A stretch of 36,675 nt of DNA from the NCBI GenBank assembly GCA_035531535.1, contig DATKSV010000042.1:1-36675 (forward strand). The letters are read 5' to 3'. The position numbers were made by a program, and so were the translations under genes. Below are positions 23,012 to 29,961 of the stretch, in pieces. A model generated the notes under the pieces. The model was not told the origin of the DNA, made no database searches, and saw nothing but the letters and a program-made list of their open reading frames with translations. Source of the DNA: AG-12 sp035531535 (GTDB lineage: Bacteria; Chloroflexota; Dormibacteria; Aeolococcales; Bog-877). How positions within the stretch are numbered: position 1 is the stretch's first letter; each line of letters begins with the position of its first letter.

Positions 23012-23980
23012 ATGTCTGGAGTACTGGTATACGTCGAGTCCGACGGTGAGCGAGTGGCCCCGATCAGCTTCGAACTGTTGGGCCTGGCCAGGCAGCTGGC
23101 CGACTCCCTGGGCGGCGATGTCGAGGCCCTGGTGGCCTCCGCTGACCCCAGCCCTCTGGTCCGGGAGCTGGGTGGGGCCGACACCATTCTGGAGGTGACC
23201 AGTCCGGCCCTGGCCGGATATCTTCCCGAGGCTCAGGAGATGGTCCTGGTGGACGCCATACGCACCCGCGATCCTGCGGTCGTCTTGGTGGGTTACACCT
23301 CGGCCGGCCTGGACCTCGCCGCTGGCGCGGCCACCGCCACGGCCAGGCCCCTGGTGGCTTACTGCGTCGGCCTGAAGGTGGACGGGTCCGATGTGATCGG
23401 CGACAGCCAACTGTACGGGGGCAAGCTGCTGGCCACCACCAGGACCCCGGCCCCAGCCGTCTTCTCGGTGGTGGCGGGATCCTTCCCGGAGGCGGCCGGA
23501 CATGCCGGCGGCCGCGGTGAGCCGGTCGTCATGGCCCCGCCGGCTGGCTTGGCACAACTCAGAAGTCGAGTTCTGGGAACCACCGGCACCGGCGCCGGGA
23601 CGTTGGATATCACCAAGGCCGAGCGGGTGGTGAGTGTCGGACGCGGTATCGGCGGCCCCGACAACATCGAGTTGGCCGAGGAGTTGGCGGCAGCCATGGG
23701 GGCCGAGCTGGGCGCCTCCCGACCCGTCGTGGACAGCGGCTGGTTGCCCAAGGAACGGCAGGTCGGCAAGTCGGGGATGACGGTCAAGCCCAAGCTCTAC
23801 ATGGCAGTGGGTATCTCTGGGGCTCCGGAACACCTGGAGGGCATGCATGATGCCGGCCTGGTGATAGCCGTCAACACCGACGGCAACGCCCCCATCTTCA
23901 AGGTGGCGGACTACGGGACCACCTGTGACCTCTTCGACCTCCTGCCCGCGATCACCGCGCTTTTGAAGCCGGTCGGCTGA
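23012..23980 (+). CDS. etfA: Electron transfer flavoprotein, alpha subunit
   Basis: A 322-residue EtfA with the FAD-binding C-terminal domain: VVSVGRGIGGPDNIELAEEL, SRPVVDSGWLPKERQVGKSG, KPKLYMAVGISGAPEHLEGM and VIAVNTDGNAPIFKVADYG. In most EtfA the residue before His in the S-G-A-x-x-H stretch is Gln; here it is Glu (APEHLEGM), near the flavin, so the potential could differ. The start is the ATG at 23012, with GGAGG 7 nt upstream; a GTG at 23006 is too close to that site. It lies 2 nt after etfB. Confidence 0.93.
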   Translation: MSGVLVYVESDGERVAPISFELLGLARQLADSLGGDVEALVASADPSPLVRELGGADTILEVTSPALAGYLPEAQEMVLVDAIRTRDPAVVLVGYTSAGLDLAAGAATATARPLVAYCVGLKVDGSDVIGDSQLYGGKLLATTRTPAPAVFSVVAGSFPEAAGHAGGRGEPVVMAPPAGLAQLRSRVLGTTGTGAGTLDITKAERVVSVGRGIGGPDNIELAEELAAAMGAELGASRPVVDSGWLPKERQVGKSGMTVKPKLYMAVGISGAPEHLEGMHDAGLVIAVNTDGNAPIFKVADYGTTCDLFDLLPAITALLKPVG

Positions 23981-23984
23981 GCCC

Positions 23985-25979
23985 GTGGCCGCAACCTCGA
24001 TCGCGCTGCTGGCCCTGATCCTAGTGACCTTGGCATGGTCGGGATACCGCTTCTGGCGGCTGCTTCGGCCCCTGACCAAGGCCGCCCCGGAGAATCGCTT
24101 CGACCAGCCGCTGCGCCGGGTCTGGGGAGTTGTCACCAACGTCGGGGGTCACACTCGCCTGCTCCAGATCCGCTACTCCGGGATCCTCCACCTGATGATC
24201 TTCAGTGGCTTTGTGGTCTTGCTCACAGCTGTGGTCCAGGAGTTCGGCAGGGGCCTGGTGCCTGGATTCAGCCTGGCCGTGATCGGGGGCAACACCTGGA
24301 TCGCCCTGCTGCAGGACATCTTCGAGTTGCTGGTGGTGGTGGGGCTGGCGATGGCCGCCTACAACCGCTACGGGCGCCGCCCGGAGCGTTTCAAGGGCTC
24401 CAACGAGCGCGACGCCACCATAATTTTGGTGCTGATCTTCTGCGTGGTGGCCAGCCTGCTCCTGCACGATGCCTTTCGGATCGCCGAAGGCCACTACCCC
24501 TCGGCCAGTTGGCGTCCCTTCAGCTCCGCGCTAGCCGCGGTGGCGAGGCTGGTGGGGCTCCGGGGCGCCGCCGCCCAGCCCTGGGCCCACGTCTTCTATT
24601 GGACCCATATCCTGGCCATCCTGGGCTTCCTGGCCTACATCCCCACCTCCAAGCACCTGCACGTCTTCGTCGGCATCCCCAACATCTACTTCCGGGACCT
24701 CGGACCCAAGGGGACTTTGCCGGCCGCCGACCTGACCCAGCCGTCAGTCGGCCTGAAGGAGATCCACCAGATGGGCTGGAAGCAGATGCTGGACCTCTAC
24801 GCCTGCACCGAGTGCGGTCGCTGCCAAGCGGTGTGCCCTGCCTTCGCGGCCGGCCAGCCGCTCAGCCCCAAGCTCCTGATCATGGACCTGCGCGACCACC
24901 TGCTCGAGCAGGAGGGGATCGGGTCCCACCGGAAGGGCGTCGGTGGCGATTTGCTGCTGGGTGACACCATCCACGACGACACCCTCTGGGCCTGCACCAC
25001 CTGCCGCGCCTGCATGCAGGTGTGCCCGCTTCATATCGAGCATGTGCCCAAGATCGTCGACATGCGCCGGCAGCTGGTGGAACAGGGCCGCCTGGAACCC
25101 AGGCTGCAGGACACCCTGGCCAGCCTGGCCCAGTACGGCAACTCCTTCAACCAGTCGGAGCGGATGCGATCCAAGTGGGCCAAGGACCTCGGCTTCACCA
25201 TCAAGGACGCCCGCAAGGAGCCGGTCGACGTGCTCTGGTTCGTGGGTGACTTCGCCTCCTACGATCCCCGGGTGCAGCGGCTCACCCAGAGTGTGGCCAG
25301 AGTCCTAACCAGAGCCGAGGTGAACTTCGGGATCCTCTATGAGGGCGAGCGCAACAGCGGCAACGATGTGCGCCGGGTTGGGGAGGAGGGCCTCTTCGAG
25401 ATGCTCGCCCAGCACAACATCGAGACCCTCGGAAAGTGCGACTTCCAACGCATCATGACCACCGACCCGCACAGTCTCAACGCCCTGGGCCAGGAGTATC
25501 CGCGCCTGGGCGGCAGCTATCCGGTGATGCACTACACCCAACTCCTGCTGGAGCTCCTGGAGGGTGGCGCGCTGCAGCCGACCAGGGGTCAGGAGATGGT
25601 CGCCACCTACCACGACCCCTGCTACCTGGGCCGCTACAACAATGGGTTTGATGCCCCCCGTCGGGTGATGGAGCTGCTGGGCGTGAAGGTTCATGAGATG
25701 CCCCGCTGCCGCGAGAACAGCTTCTGCTGCGGCGCCGGCGGGGGCAGGATCTGGATGGACGACAAGGGCGTCAAGGAACGTCCCAGTGAAAGTCGCATCC
25801 GAGAGGCCGTCGCCCTCGGCGACGCTGGCTACTTCGTGGTCGCCTGCCCCAAGGATGTGGTGATGTACAGTGCCGCCGTGCAGTCGACCGGGATGGAGGG
25901 GCGCATCCAGGTGATGGACGTGATCGAGCTCGTGGAGGCGGCGATGGAGCCGGTGGCGGTGCCGGTTGGCGTCGGGTGA
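23985..25979 (+). CDS. Membrane EtfAB:quinone oxidoreductase of the HdrD-like (EMO) type
   Basis: A 664-residue protein that joins a membrane part to FeS and CCG domains. Hydrophobic segments near 4-19, 66-85, 103-126, 145-160 and 200-219, with several His residues, resemble HdrE/NarI-type cytochrome b. [4Fe-4S] motifs follow at Cys 274, 277, 280, 284 and Cys 337, 340, 343, 347. The C-terminal CCG module is present (YHDPCYLGRYNNGFDAPR, Cys 546; Cys 575; CCGAGGG at 581-582; Cys 621), while the N-terminal module has no Cys (WFVGDFASYDPRV). Such proteins pass electrons from EtfAB to menaquinone in syntrophs. It follows etfA by 4 nt, with a GTG start. Confidence 0.85.
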   Translation: MAATSIALLALILVTLAWSGYRFWRLLRPLTKAAPENRFDQPLRRVWGVVTNVGGHTRLLQIRYSGILHLMIFSGFVVLLTAVVQEFGRGLVPGFSLAVIGGNTWIALLQDIFELLVVVGLAMAAYNRYGRRPERFKGSNERDATIILVLIFCVVASLLLHDAFRIAEGHYPSASWRPFSSALAAVARLVGLRGAAAQPWAHVFYWTHILAILGFLAYIPTSKHLHVFVGIPNIYFRDLGPKGTLPAADLTQPSVGLKEIHQMGWKQMLDLYACTECGRCQAVCPAFAAGQPLSPKLLIMDLRDHLLEQEGIGSHRKGVGGDLLLGDTIHDDTLWACTTCRACMQVCPLHIEHVPKIVDMRRQLVEQGRLEPRLQDTLASLAQYGNSFNQSERMRSKWAKDLGFTIKDARKEPVDVLWFVGDFASYDPRVQRLTQSVARVLTRAEVNFGILYEGERNSGNDVRRVGEEGLFEMLAQHNIETLGKCDFQRIMTTDPHSLNALGQEYPRLGGSYPVMHYTQLLLELLEGGALQPTRGQEMVATYHDPCYLGRYNNGFDAPRRVMELLGVKVHEMPRCRENSFCCGAGGGRIWMDDKGVKERPSESRIREAVALGDAGYFVVACPKDVVMYSAAVQSTGMEGRIQVMDVIELVEAAMEPVAVPVGVG

Positions 25980-26370
25980 GCTCGGCCCGTCCGCGGAGAC
26001 GCTCCGGGCCGCCCTGGCAGAGCGAGTGATGAGCTTCGTGCGGGCTCAGGAACGGATGCACGCGCTGGAGTCGAGCTCCCCGCCAGCCCCGGCGGCCGGA
26101 CGCGAGCTGGCGGAGACTCTCCTCCGCCAGGCGCTGCAGTGCCTGGCGGGCGCTCCGGAGTACCGGCTGGCGGGGCGTCTGCTGCACGCGGGCGGGCTCG
26201 TCGCCGAGGCGGAGCCGGCCCTCGGCATGGCCCTCCAGGCCATCTCCCAGGCGGGCTTGGCGAGCTGGGACCCCAGCACCGACGAGCTTCTCCCCACTCC
26301 CCTGCTGGCGGCCCTGATGGAAATCTTCGACGCGGCGACTCAGACGCTGCCGGCCCAGGCGCCGCCATGA
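25966..26370 (+). CDS. Unrecognised 134-residue helical protein
   Basis: No family recognised. The sequence is Ala- and Leu-rich and predicted helical (VMSFVRAQERMHALESS; LAETLLRQALQCLAGAPEYRL; EPALGMALQAISQAGLASW), with one Cys. Repeating A-L-x-x-A spacing suggests a small helical bundle or TPR-like fold. Only a TTG at 25966 gives the full length; a GTG at 26026 or ATG at 26029 would give a shorter form. It overlaps the membrane gene by 14 nt and the next gene by ATGA, so it belongs to the operon. It may aid complex assembly, but nothing in the sequence proves this. Confidence 0.5.
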   Translation: MASGELGPSAETLRAALAERVMSFVRAQERMHALESSSPPAPAAGRELAETLLRQALQCLAGAPEYRLAGRLLHAGGLVAEAEPALGMALQAISQAGLASWDPSTDELLPTPLLAALMEIFDAATQTLPAQAPP

Positions 26371-26657
26371 TGTGTCCCTTCTGCGATACGGTCGGAGAAC
26401 GGCGCGCCCTGCATGGCCACATGCTCGGCGAGCATCGGGACCGGCTGGTCACCAGGGCCGACGCCGGACGCACCTTCCTGGAGGTGAATTGTCCGATCTG
26501 CCCGGAGGGGATCAGCAAGGAAGTGAACCCGCGCGGCCGGGATCCCGAGTTCGCGGAGAAGTTCGCCGACGAGATAAGAATGGTTGGCTTCGATCTGCTC
26601 CTCTACCACTGGGAGACCCATGATCCGGCCGCCGCCAACGGGGCTGAGGAGGAATAG
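26367..26657 (+). CDS. Small zinc-finger-like protein
   Basis: A 96-residue protein. Its start is C2H2-like: MMCPFCDTVGERRALHGHML followed by GEH, giving Cys-x2-Cys and His-x5-His spacing. A second Cys pair is VNCPICPEG. The rest is acidic and helical (FAEKFADEIRMVGFDLLLYH). Four to six Cys/His ligands suggest one or two zinc sites. It sits between the helical protein and the first lipoate-binding protein, joined by overlap and 3-nt spacing. The function is unknown. The frame is open far upstream, but the ATG overlapping the previous stop (ATGA) is the natural start. Confidence 0.65.
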   Translation: MMCPFCDTVGERRALHGHMLGEHRDRLVTRADAGRTFLEVNCPICPEGISKEVNPRGRDPEFAEKFADEIRMVGFDLLLYHWETHDPAAANGAEEE

Positions 26658-26660
26658 ATT

Positions 26661-27098
26661 GTGACCGTCGTCAACAACTGCAACATTCCCGACGATCTGC
26701 ATTACCTGATCGAGAAGCACATATGGGTACAGCGCCAGAGTGACGGCGCGGTCTTCATCGGAATCACCGATGTGGCGCAGAAGCTGGCCGGCAAGATCAT
26801 CGTGGTCACCACCAAGAAGGTCGGGCGGGCGATCGCCTCGGGTCAGAGCGTGGGCACCATCGAGAGCTCCAAGTGGGTGGGCCCGATCCCCAGCCCCTTG
26901 ACCGGCGAGATAGTCGCCGTCAACAGCGCGCCCCAGGAGGACCCGGCCATCCTCAACCGGGACCCCTACTCCAACTGGATCGTGCGCCTGCAGCCTTCCA
27001 ACTGGGAAGGGGAGAGCGGCGAGCTCGTCACCGGCGGTGAGGGCGTGGACACCTACCGCCGCCTGCTTCAGGCGGAGGGAATCGACTGTGGGAGCTGA
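26661..27098 (+). CDS. lbpA: Lipoate-binding protein of sulfur oxidation (LbpA), copy 1
   Basis: A 145-residue GcvH-like protein. The lipoylated Lys is at 71, in VGTIESSKWVGPIPSPLTGE, a clear match to the H-protein lipoyl loop. The fold marks are VFIGITDVAQKLAGKIIVV before it and DPAILNRDPYSNWIVRL after it. A C-terminal helix ends EGIDCGS. In sHdr-type oxidisers dedicated LbpA proteins carry the lipoyl group that takes part in sulfur transfer; no glycine-cleavage genes are nearby. Start GTG at 26661, after GAGGAGGAATAGATT. It overlaps copy 2 (TGATG). Confidence 0.92.
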   Translation: MTVVNNCNIPDDLHYLIEKHIWVQRQSDGAVFIGITDVAQKLAGKIIVVTTKKVGRAIASGQSVGTIESSKWVGPIPSPLTGEIVAVNSAPQEDPAILNRDPYSNWIVRLQPSNWEGESGELVTGGEGVDTYRRLLQAEGIDCGS

Positions 27099-27562
27099 TG
27101 GTGACTCAGATCCAAAACCACCGAGGATGTGCGCTGCCAGAGGACCTCGAGTACCAACTTGAGAGCGACGTGTGGGTACGCTTCGAGACCGACGGCAGCG
27201 TGACCCTGGGCATGACCGACCCGGCCCAGACCAGGGCCGGCAAGCTCGTGAGCATCCTGTTCCGGCGCCCGGGGAGGGTGCTGGAGGCCGGGCAGAGCGC
27301 CGCGACCATCGAGAGCGCCAAGTGGGCAGGGCCCTTTCCAACCCCGCTGTCCGGCGAGCTCCTGGCCCACAATCAGGCGGCCTTCGACCGCGACATTCTG
27401 GTCGCCAACCGCGACCCCTACGGAGCCGGCTGGCTGGTGCGGCTGCGGCCGACGGCGCTGGCCCGGGAACGACACCGACTGACTCCCGGCCCGCAGGCCT
27501 TCGAGTTCTACAAGGAGCGCATCGACCGTGATGGAATCCAATGCTTCCGCTGCGCCGACTGA
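27098..27562 (+). CDS. lbpA: Lipoate-binding protein of sulfur oxidation (LbpA), copy 2
   Basis: A 154-residue GcvH-like protein, clearly related to copy 1 but divergent. The lipoyl Lys is at 75 in ATIESAKWAGPFPTPLSGEL. It has a longer loop before the last helix (RERHRLTPGPQAFEFYKERI) and ends DGIQCFRCAD, which gives an extra Cys-x2-Cys not present in copy 1. The two copies may serve different partners, or hold lipoyl groups at different steps. It overlaps the next small gene by 32 nt. Start ATG at 27098 overlaps copy 1's stop. Confidence 0.9.
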   Translation: MVTQIQNHRGCALPEDLEYQLESDVWVRFETDGSVTLGMTDPAQTRAGKLVSILFRRPGRVLEAGQSAATIESAKWAGPFPTPLSGELLAHNQAAFDRDILVANRDPYGAGWLVRLRPTALARERHRLTPGPQAFEFYKERIDRDGIQCFRCAD

Positions 27563-27749
27563 GCCGCTCTGCCGGCTCTGCCAGCTGATGCCGGTGGAAG
27601 CGGGAAGGCCGATGTGCCGCACCTGCTGGCAACTCGCGCCCCCCTGGGTGCGACGAAGTTTCAAGGAGGAACAGCGCGTGGAGTGGTCGCATCTGCTGGA
27701 GAATGACTCCATTCGCGCCCCGCAATTGGAGGACAGTGATGGCCATTGA
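27531..27749 (+). CDS. Small zinc-ribbon protein
   Basis: A 72-residue protein with CRLCQLMPVEAGRPMCRTCW, i.e. two Cys-x2-Cys pairs 12 residues apart, which fits one zinc-ribbon site. A helical, charged tail follows (RRSFKEEQRVEWSHLL). It starts inside the end of the second lbpA gene (GTG 27528 or ATG 27531) and ends inside the start of tusA, which supports its being a real gene. The function is unknown. With the 26367 gene it makes two small metal proteins that flank the lipoate-binding pair. Confidence 0.6.
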   Translation: MESNASAAPTEPLCRLCQLMPVEAGRPMCRTCWQLAPPWVRRSFKEEQRVEWSHLLENDSIRAPQLEDSDGH

Positions 27750-27978
27750 AGCCGCCGACCAGACGCTCGACTGCCTGCACATGATGTGCCCGATGCCGAT
27801 TGTGAAGGTCTCCAAGGCAATCAAGGAGGTGGGGGTGGGCCAGACCTTGCTCCTGATCGCCGATGATCCCGGAGCCACCCCGGACATCCAGACCTGGGCT
27901 CGCCGGACCGGCCATGAGCTGGTGGCAACCGAGCAGGATGGCAAGGTGCAACGCTTCCTGATCCGGCGGACCAGCTGA
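27739..27978 (+). CDS. tusA: TusA-family sulfur carrier
   Basis: A 79-residue TusA/SirA-like protein. The sulfur-carrying Cys is in the Cys-Pro of LDCLHMMCPMPIVKVSKAI; the usual Gly of TusA in this stretch is replaced, and a second Cys lies four residues before it. The rest shows the two-layer fold (LLLIADDPGATPDIQTWARR). TusA passes persulfide sulfur to DsrE-type and sHdr partners. The start is the ATG at 27739 (GGAGGAC upstream), not 27703. It overlaps the zinc-ribbon gene by 11 nt and the HdrC gene by TGATG. Confidence 0.9.
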   Translation: MAIEAADQTLDCLHMMCPMPIVKVSKAIKEVGVGQTLLLIADDPGATPDIQTWARRTGHELVATEQDGKVQRFLIRRTS

Positions 27979-28661
27979 TGCGGCCCACCTCGATGCCGGA
28001 GGCCAGCCTGGAGGAGAAGCAGCGCCTCTTCGCCGAGGTCCAAGCGGACACACGCTTTCCCGACTATCTCAAGGGCTGCTACGAATGCGGGATCTGCGTC
28101 GCGGCATGCCCGTCGGCCCGCTTCTACGACTTCAGCCCCCGTCGGATCACCCAGGCGGTCGCGCGCCAGGACGTCGAGTTGGTGTGGGAGCAGATGAATG
28201 GCGAGGTCTGGGACTGTTCCCAGTGCTTCTCCTGCCTCCGCTGCCCGCGCGGCAACAACCCCGGAGGCGTCATCACCATCCTGCGCGAGGTCGCCGTCCG
28301 CAACGGTCTGCGCAGCGCCAAGGAGGCTCTGGAAGGGTACGGACGGATCATCTACAAGATCATGGGCACCGGCACCCAGGTCTCCCCCGACATGATCCAG
28401 CCGGAGGCCTTCCCGGACTGGGGCCCAGACACCAAGGAGGTATCCGCCAACCTAGAACTGTGGCGCAAGGCGCTCCCGCCAGAAACTCTCCACACGACCA
28501 GCACCTCCTGGGACGTCGCCGAGAAGACGCTCACCGAGCTCTATCTGATCTGGCACATGACCGGCGTGTTGGACATGATCAAGAGCATCGACGTCAATCT
28601 GCACACGATTCTGGGCGATGTCATGGAGGATCTGCTGGAGGAGCAGGGCTACTCGGTCTGA
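27978..28661 (+). CDS. shdrC1: Sulfur-oxidation HdrC-like iron-sulfur subunit
   Basis: A 227-residue FeS protein with Cys 34, 37, 40, 44 (GCYECGICVAACP) and Cys 80, 83, 86, 89 (CSQCFSCLRCPRGNNPGG). The second motif has two residues before the last Cys rather than three, a variant I associate with sHdrC1. A C-terminal helical part follows (AEKTLTELYLIWHMTGVLDM). It would pass electrons or sulfur between the HdrB clusters and HdrA. In most sHdr loci it is the first gene, but here it is the last. It overlaps tusA (TGATG), and its 3' end overlaps a convergent gene by 41 nt. Confidence 0.87.
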   Translation: MRPTSMPEASLEEKQRLFAEVQADTRFPDYLKGCYECGICVAACPSARFYDFSPRRITQAVARQDVELVWEQMNGEVWDCSQCFSCLRCPRGNNPGGVITILREVAVRNGLRSAKEALEGYGRIIYKIMGTGTQVSPDMIQPEAFPDWGPDTKEVSANLELWRKALPPETLHTTSTSWDVAEKTLTELYLIWHMTGVLDMIKSIDVNLHTILGDVMEDLLEEQGYSV

Positions 28662-29961
28662 GCCGGCGGAAATCACCCTCGGCACAGAACAAATAGAGGT
28701 CGGTTGCAACCCACTCCGCCTGGGCCGGGCGCAGGAGCCGGCTTTGCTGACTGCTGCCGTCGGGGCCAATCAGCAGCAGCCGGTCGCGACCGAGGGCAAC
28801 CACCCCAGCTTGGGTGGCCCGCAGCCGGTAGTCCCAGCCGCCTGGTAGCGGAACCTGCGTGCGGTCGCCCATCTCCAGCAGCCCGGCCCCGCCGACCGCC
28901 ACCAGCCGCCCCTGGCTGTCGACCGCCAGGGCAGCGGGACCACCTCCCCTCAGCTGGCCCTGCTCGACCTCGCGACCATGGCTATCGAGACGATGCCAAC
29001 TGCCGCTGCTGGTGGCAACCCACACCTCATCCTGCCCCGCCGGGACCGCGTCACTGACCAGCACCGCAACACCGTCGGCGAGATGCCTCCCTCGGGACGG
29101 CGCCTCGCGGAGGAGTCGGTAGGCTCCCGCCACGGCGCGAAAGCGCTCCGCCGCGTGGGGTTCCTCAGGATGGTGATCTGGATGAGTCGCCTTGGCCATC
29201 CGATAGAAGGCCCGACGGAGCTGGCGAGCGGGCGCATCCGCCGCCACCCCCAGCAAGTCGGCCGCCTGCCGCCGCTGGGCCTCCGAGACTGGTGCTGGTG
29301 CCAGTGGGGACGTTAGCGTCGCCCGCCAGCGGGCTTTCCCAAGCGGGTCCAGTTCGCTGATCTCACCAGAGTCGGCGGCCCAGATCCTGACGCCTTCCGG
29401 ATCCGACCAGACACGGCGTTCCGGGGAGGACGACCACCCCGGAACCTGACGGCGCCAGCGCAGCCGCCCGTCCGCGTCAAAGGCGTGCAGCGAGCCTCCG
29501 GCCACCACCAGCATCAGAGGACCCGATGGTAGGAGCTGGGCCAGCCCACGATCCATGGTCAGCTGCCGAAGCACCTCACCGTCCGGCGCCAGAACCAGCA
29601 GTTCGCGGCCAAAGGGCCGGGTCCGGGCGCGCTGGACCATGCGCGCCGGCCAGCAGCGCAGCCACCAGCGGCCGTCGGCGGCGGGCACTATCTGGTGGGC
29701 GGGCAAAGGCAGCTGGGCCAGGCGCTGGTAGCGTCGCCCCGAAGCGGTCATGATCCCCACCTCCGGACGCTCTCCGTCCCGCCCAACCAAAAGGGAATGG
29801 TCCGGAGCGACCGCCCAGGCGCTCACGACGGGGCGCAAGGTGCGAGACTCCACCACGCGACACCAGTCCGGGTCAGGCCGCAGCGGGGACGGGAGCTCCA
29901 GCCCCAGGGTGACCCAAGCGCGATCGGTGCGATCGGCGAAGTCCGAACAGGAGGCAGACAT
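28621..29961 (-). CDS. J-domain inserted in a beta-propeller-like protein
   Basis: A 446-residue protein. A DnaJ J-domain lies in the middle (about 232-286): AADLLGVAADAPARQLRRAF, with the HPD motif at 260-262 (ATHPDHHPEEP) and ERFRAVAGAYRLLRE. Both flanks have repeating beta-strand units with D-G or S-G turns (LLVLAPDGEVLRQL; SLHAFDADGRLRWRRQ; WHRLDSHGREVEQGQ; LLLIGPDGSSQQSRLL), as in PQQ/WD-like propellers. A J-domain recruits Hsp70 to a client. Its stop overlaps shdrC1 convergently and its start overlaps the ligase start head to head, so a later start is possible. I do not know a family with this layout. Confidence 0.65.
   Translation of the reverse strand: MSASCSDFADRTDRAWVTLGLELPSPLRPDPDWCRVVESRTLRPVVSAWAVAPDHSLLVGRDGERPEVGIMTASGRRYQRLAQLPLPAHQIVPAADGRWWLRCWPARMVQRARTRPFGRELLVLAPDGEVLRQLTMDRGLAQLLPSGPLMLVVAGGSLHAFDADGRLRWRRQVPGWSSSPERRVWSDPEGVRIWAADSGEISELDPLGKARWRATLTSPLAPAPVSEAQRRQAADLLGVAADAPARQLRRAFYRMAKATHPDHHPEEPHAAERFRAVAGAYRLLREAPSRGRHLADGVAVLVSDAVPAGQDEVWVATSSGSWHRLDSHGREVEQGQLRGGGPAALAVDSQGRLVAVGGAGLLEMGDRTQVPLPGGWDYRLRATQAGVVALGRDRLLLIGPDGSSQQSRLLRPAQAEWVATDLYLFCAEGDFRRLRPSSPAPPADPP

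Noticed and set aside
26661..27562. The two lipoyl proteins as glycine-cleavage H proteins
   Set aside because: No gcvP or gcvT is nearby, and the genes lie in an sHdr operon with a dedicated ligase.
26340..28043. Leftward frame of 567 codons over the lipoate-binding and TusA genes
   Set aside because: The plus strand holds six overlapping genes with clear domains and ribosome-binding sites; the minus product has none.
8528..28661. Reading the locus as dissimilatory sulfate reduction
   Set aside because: Sat, AprBA and QmoAB with HdrBC-like proteins also occur in sulfate reducers, but there is no dsrAB or dsrC here, and sHdr, LbpA, TusA and a lipoate ligase point to oxidation. The rest of the genome would settle it.
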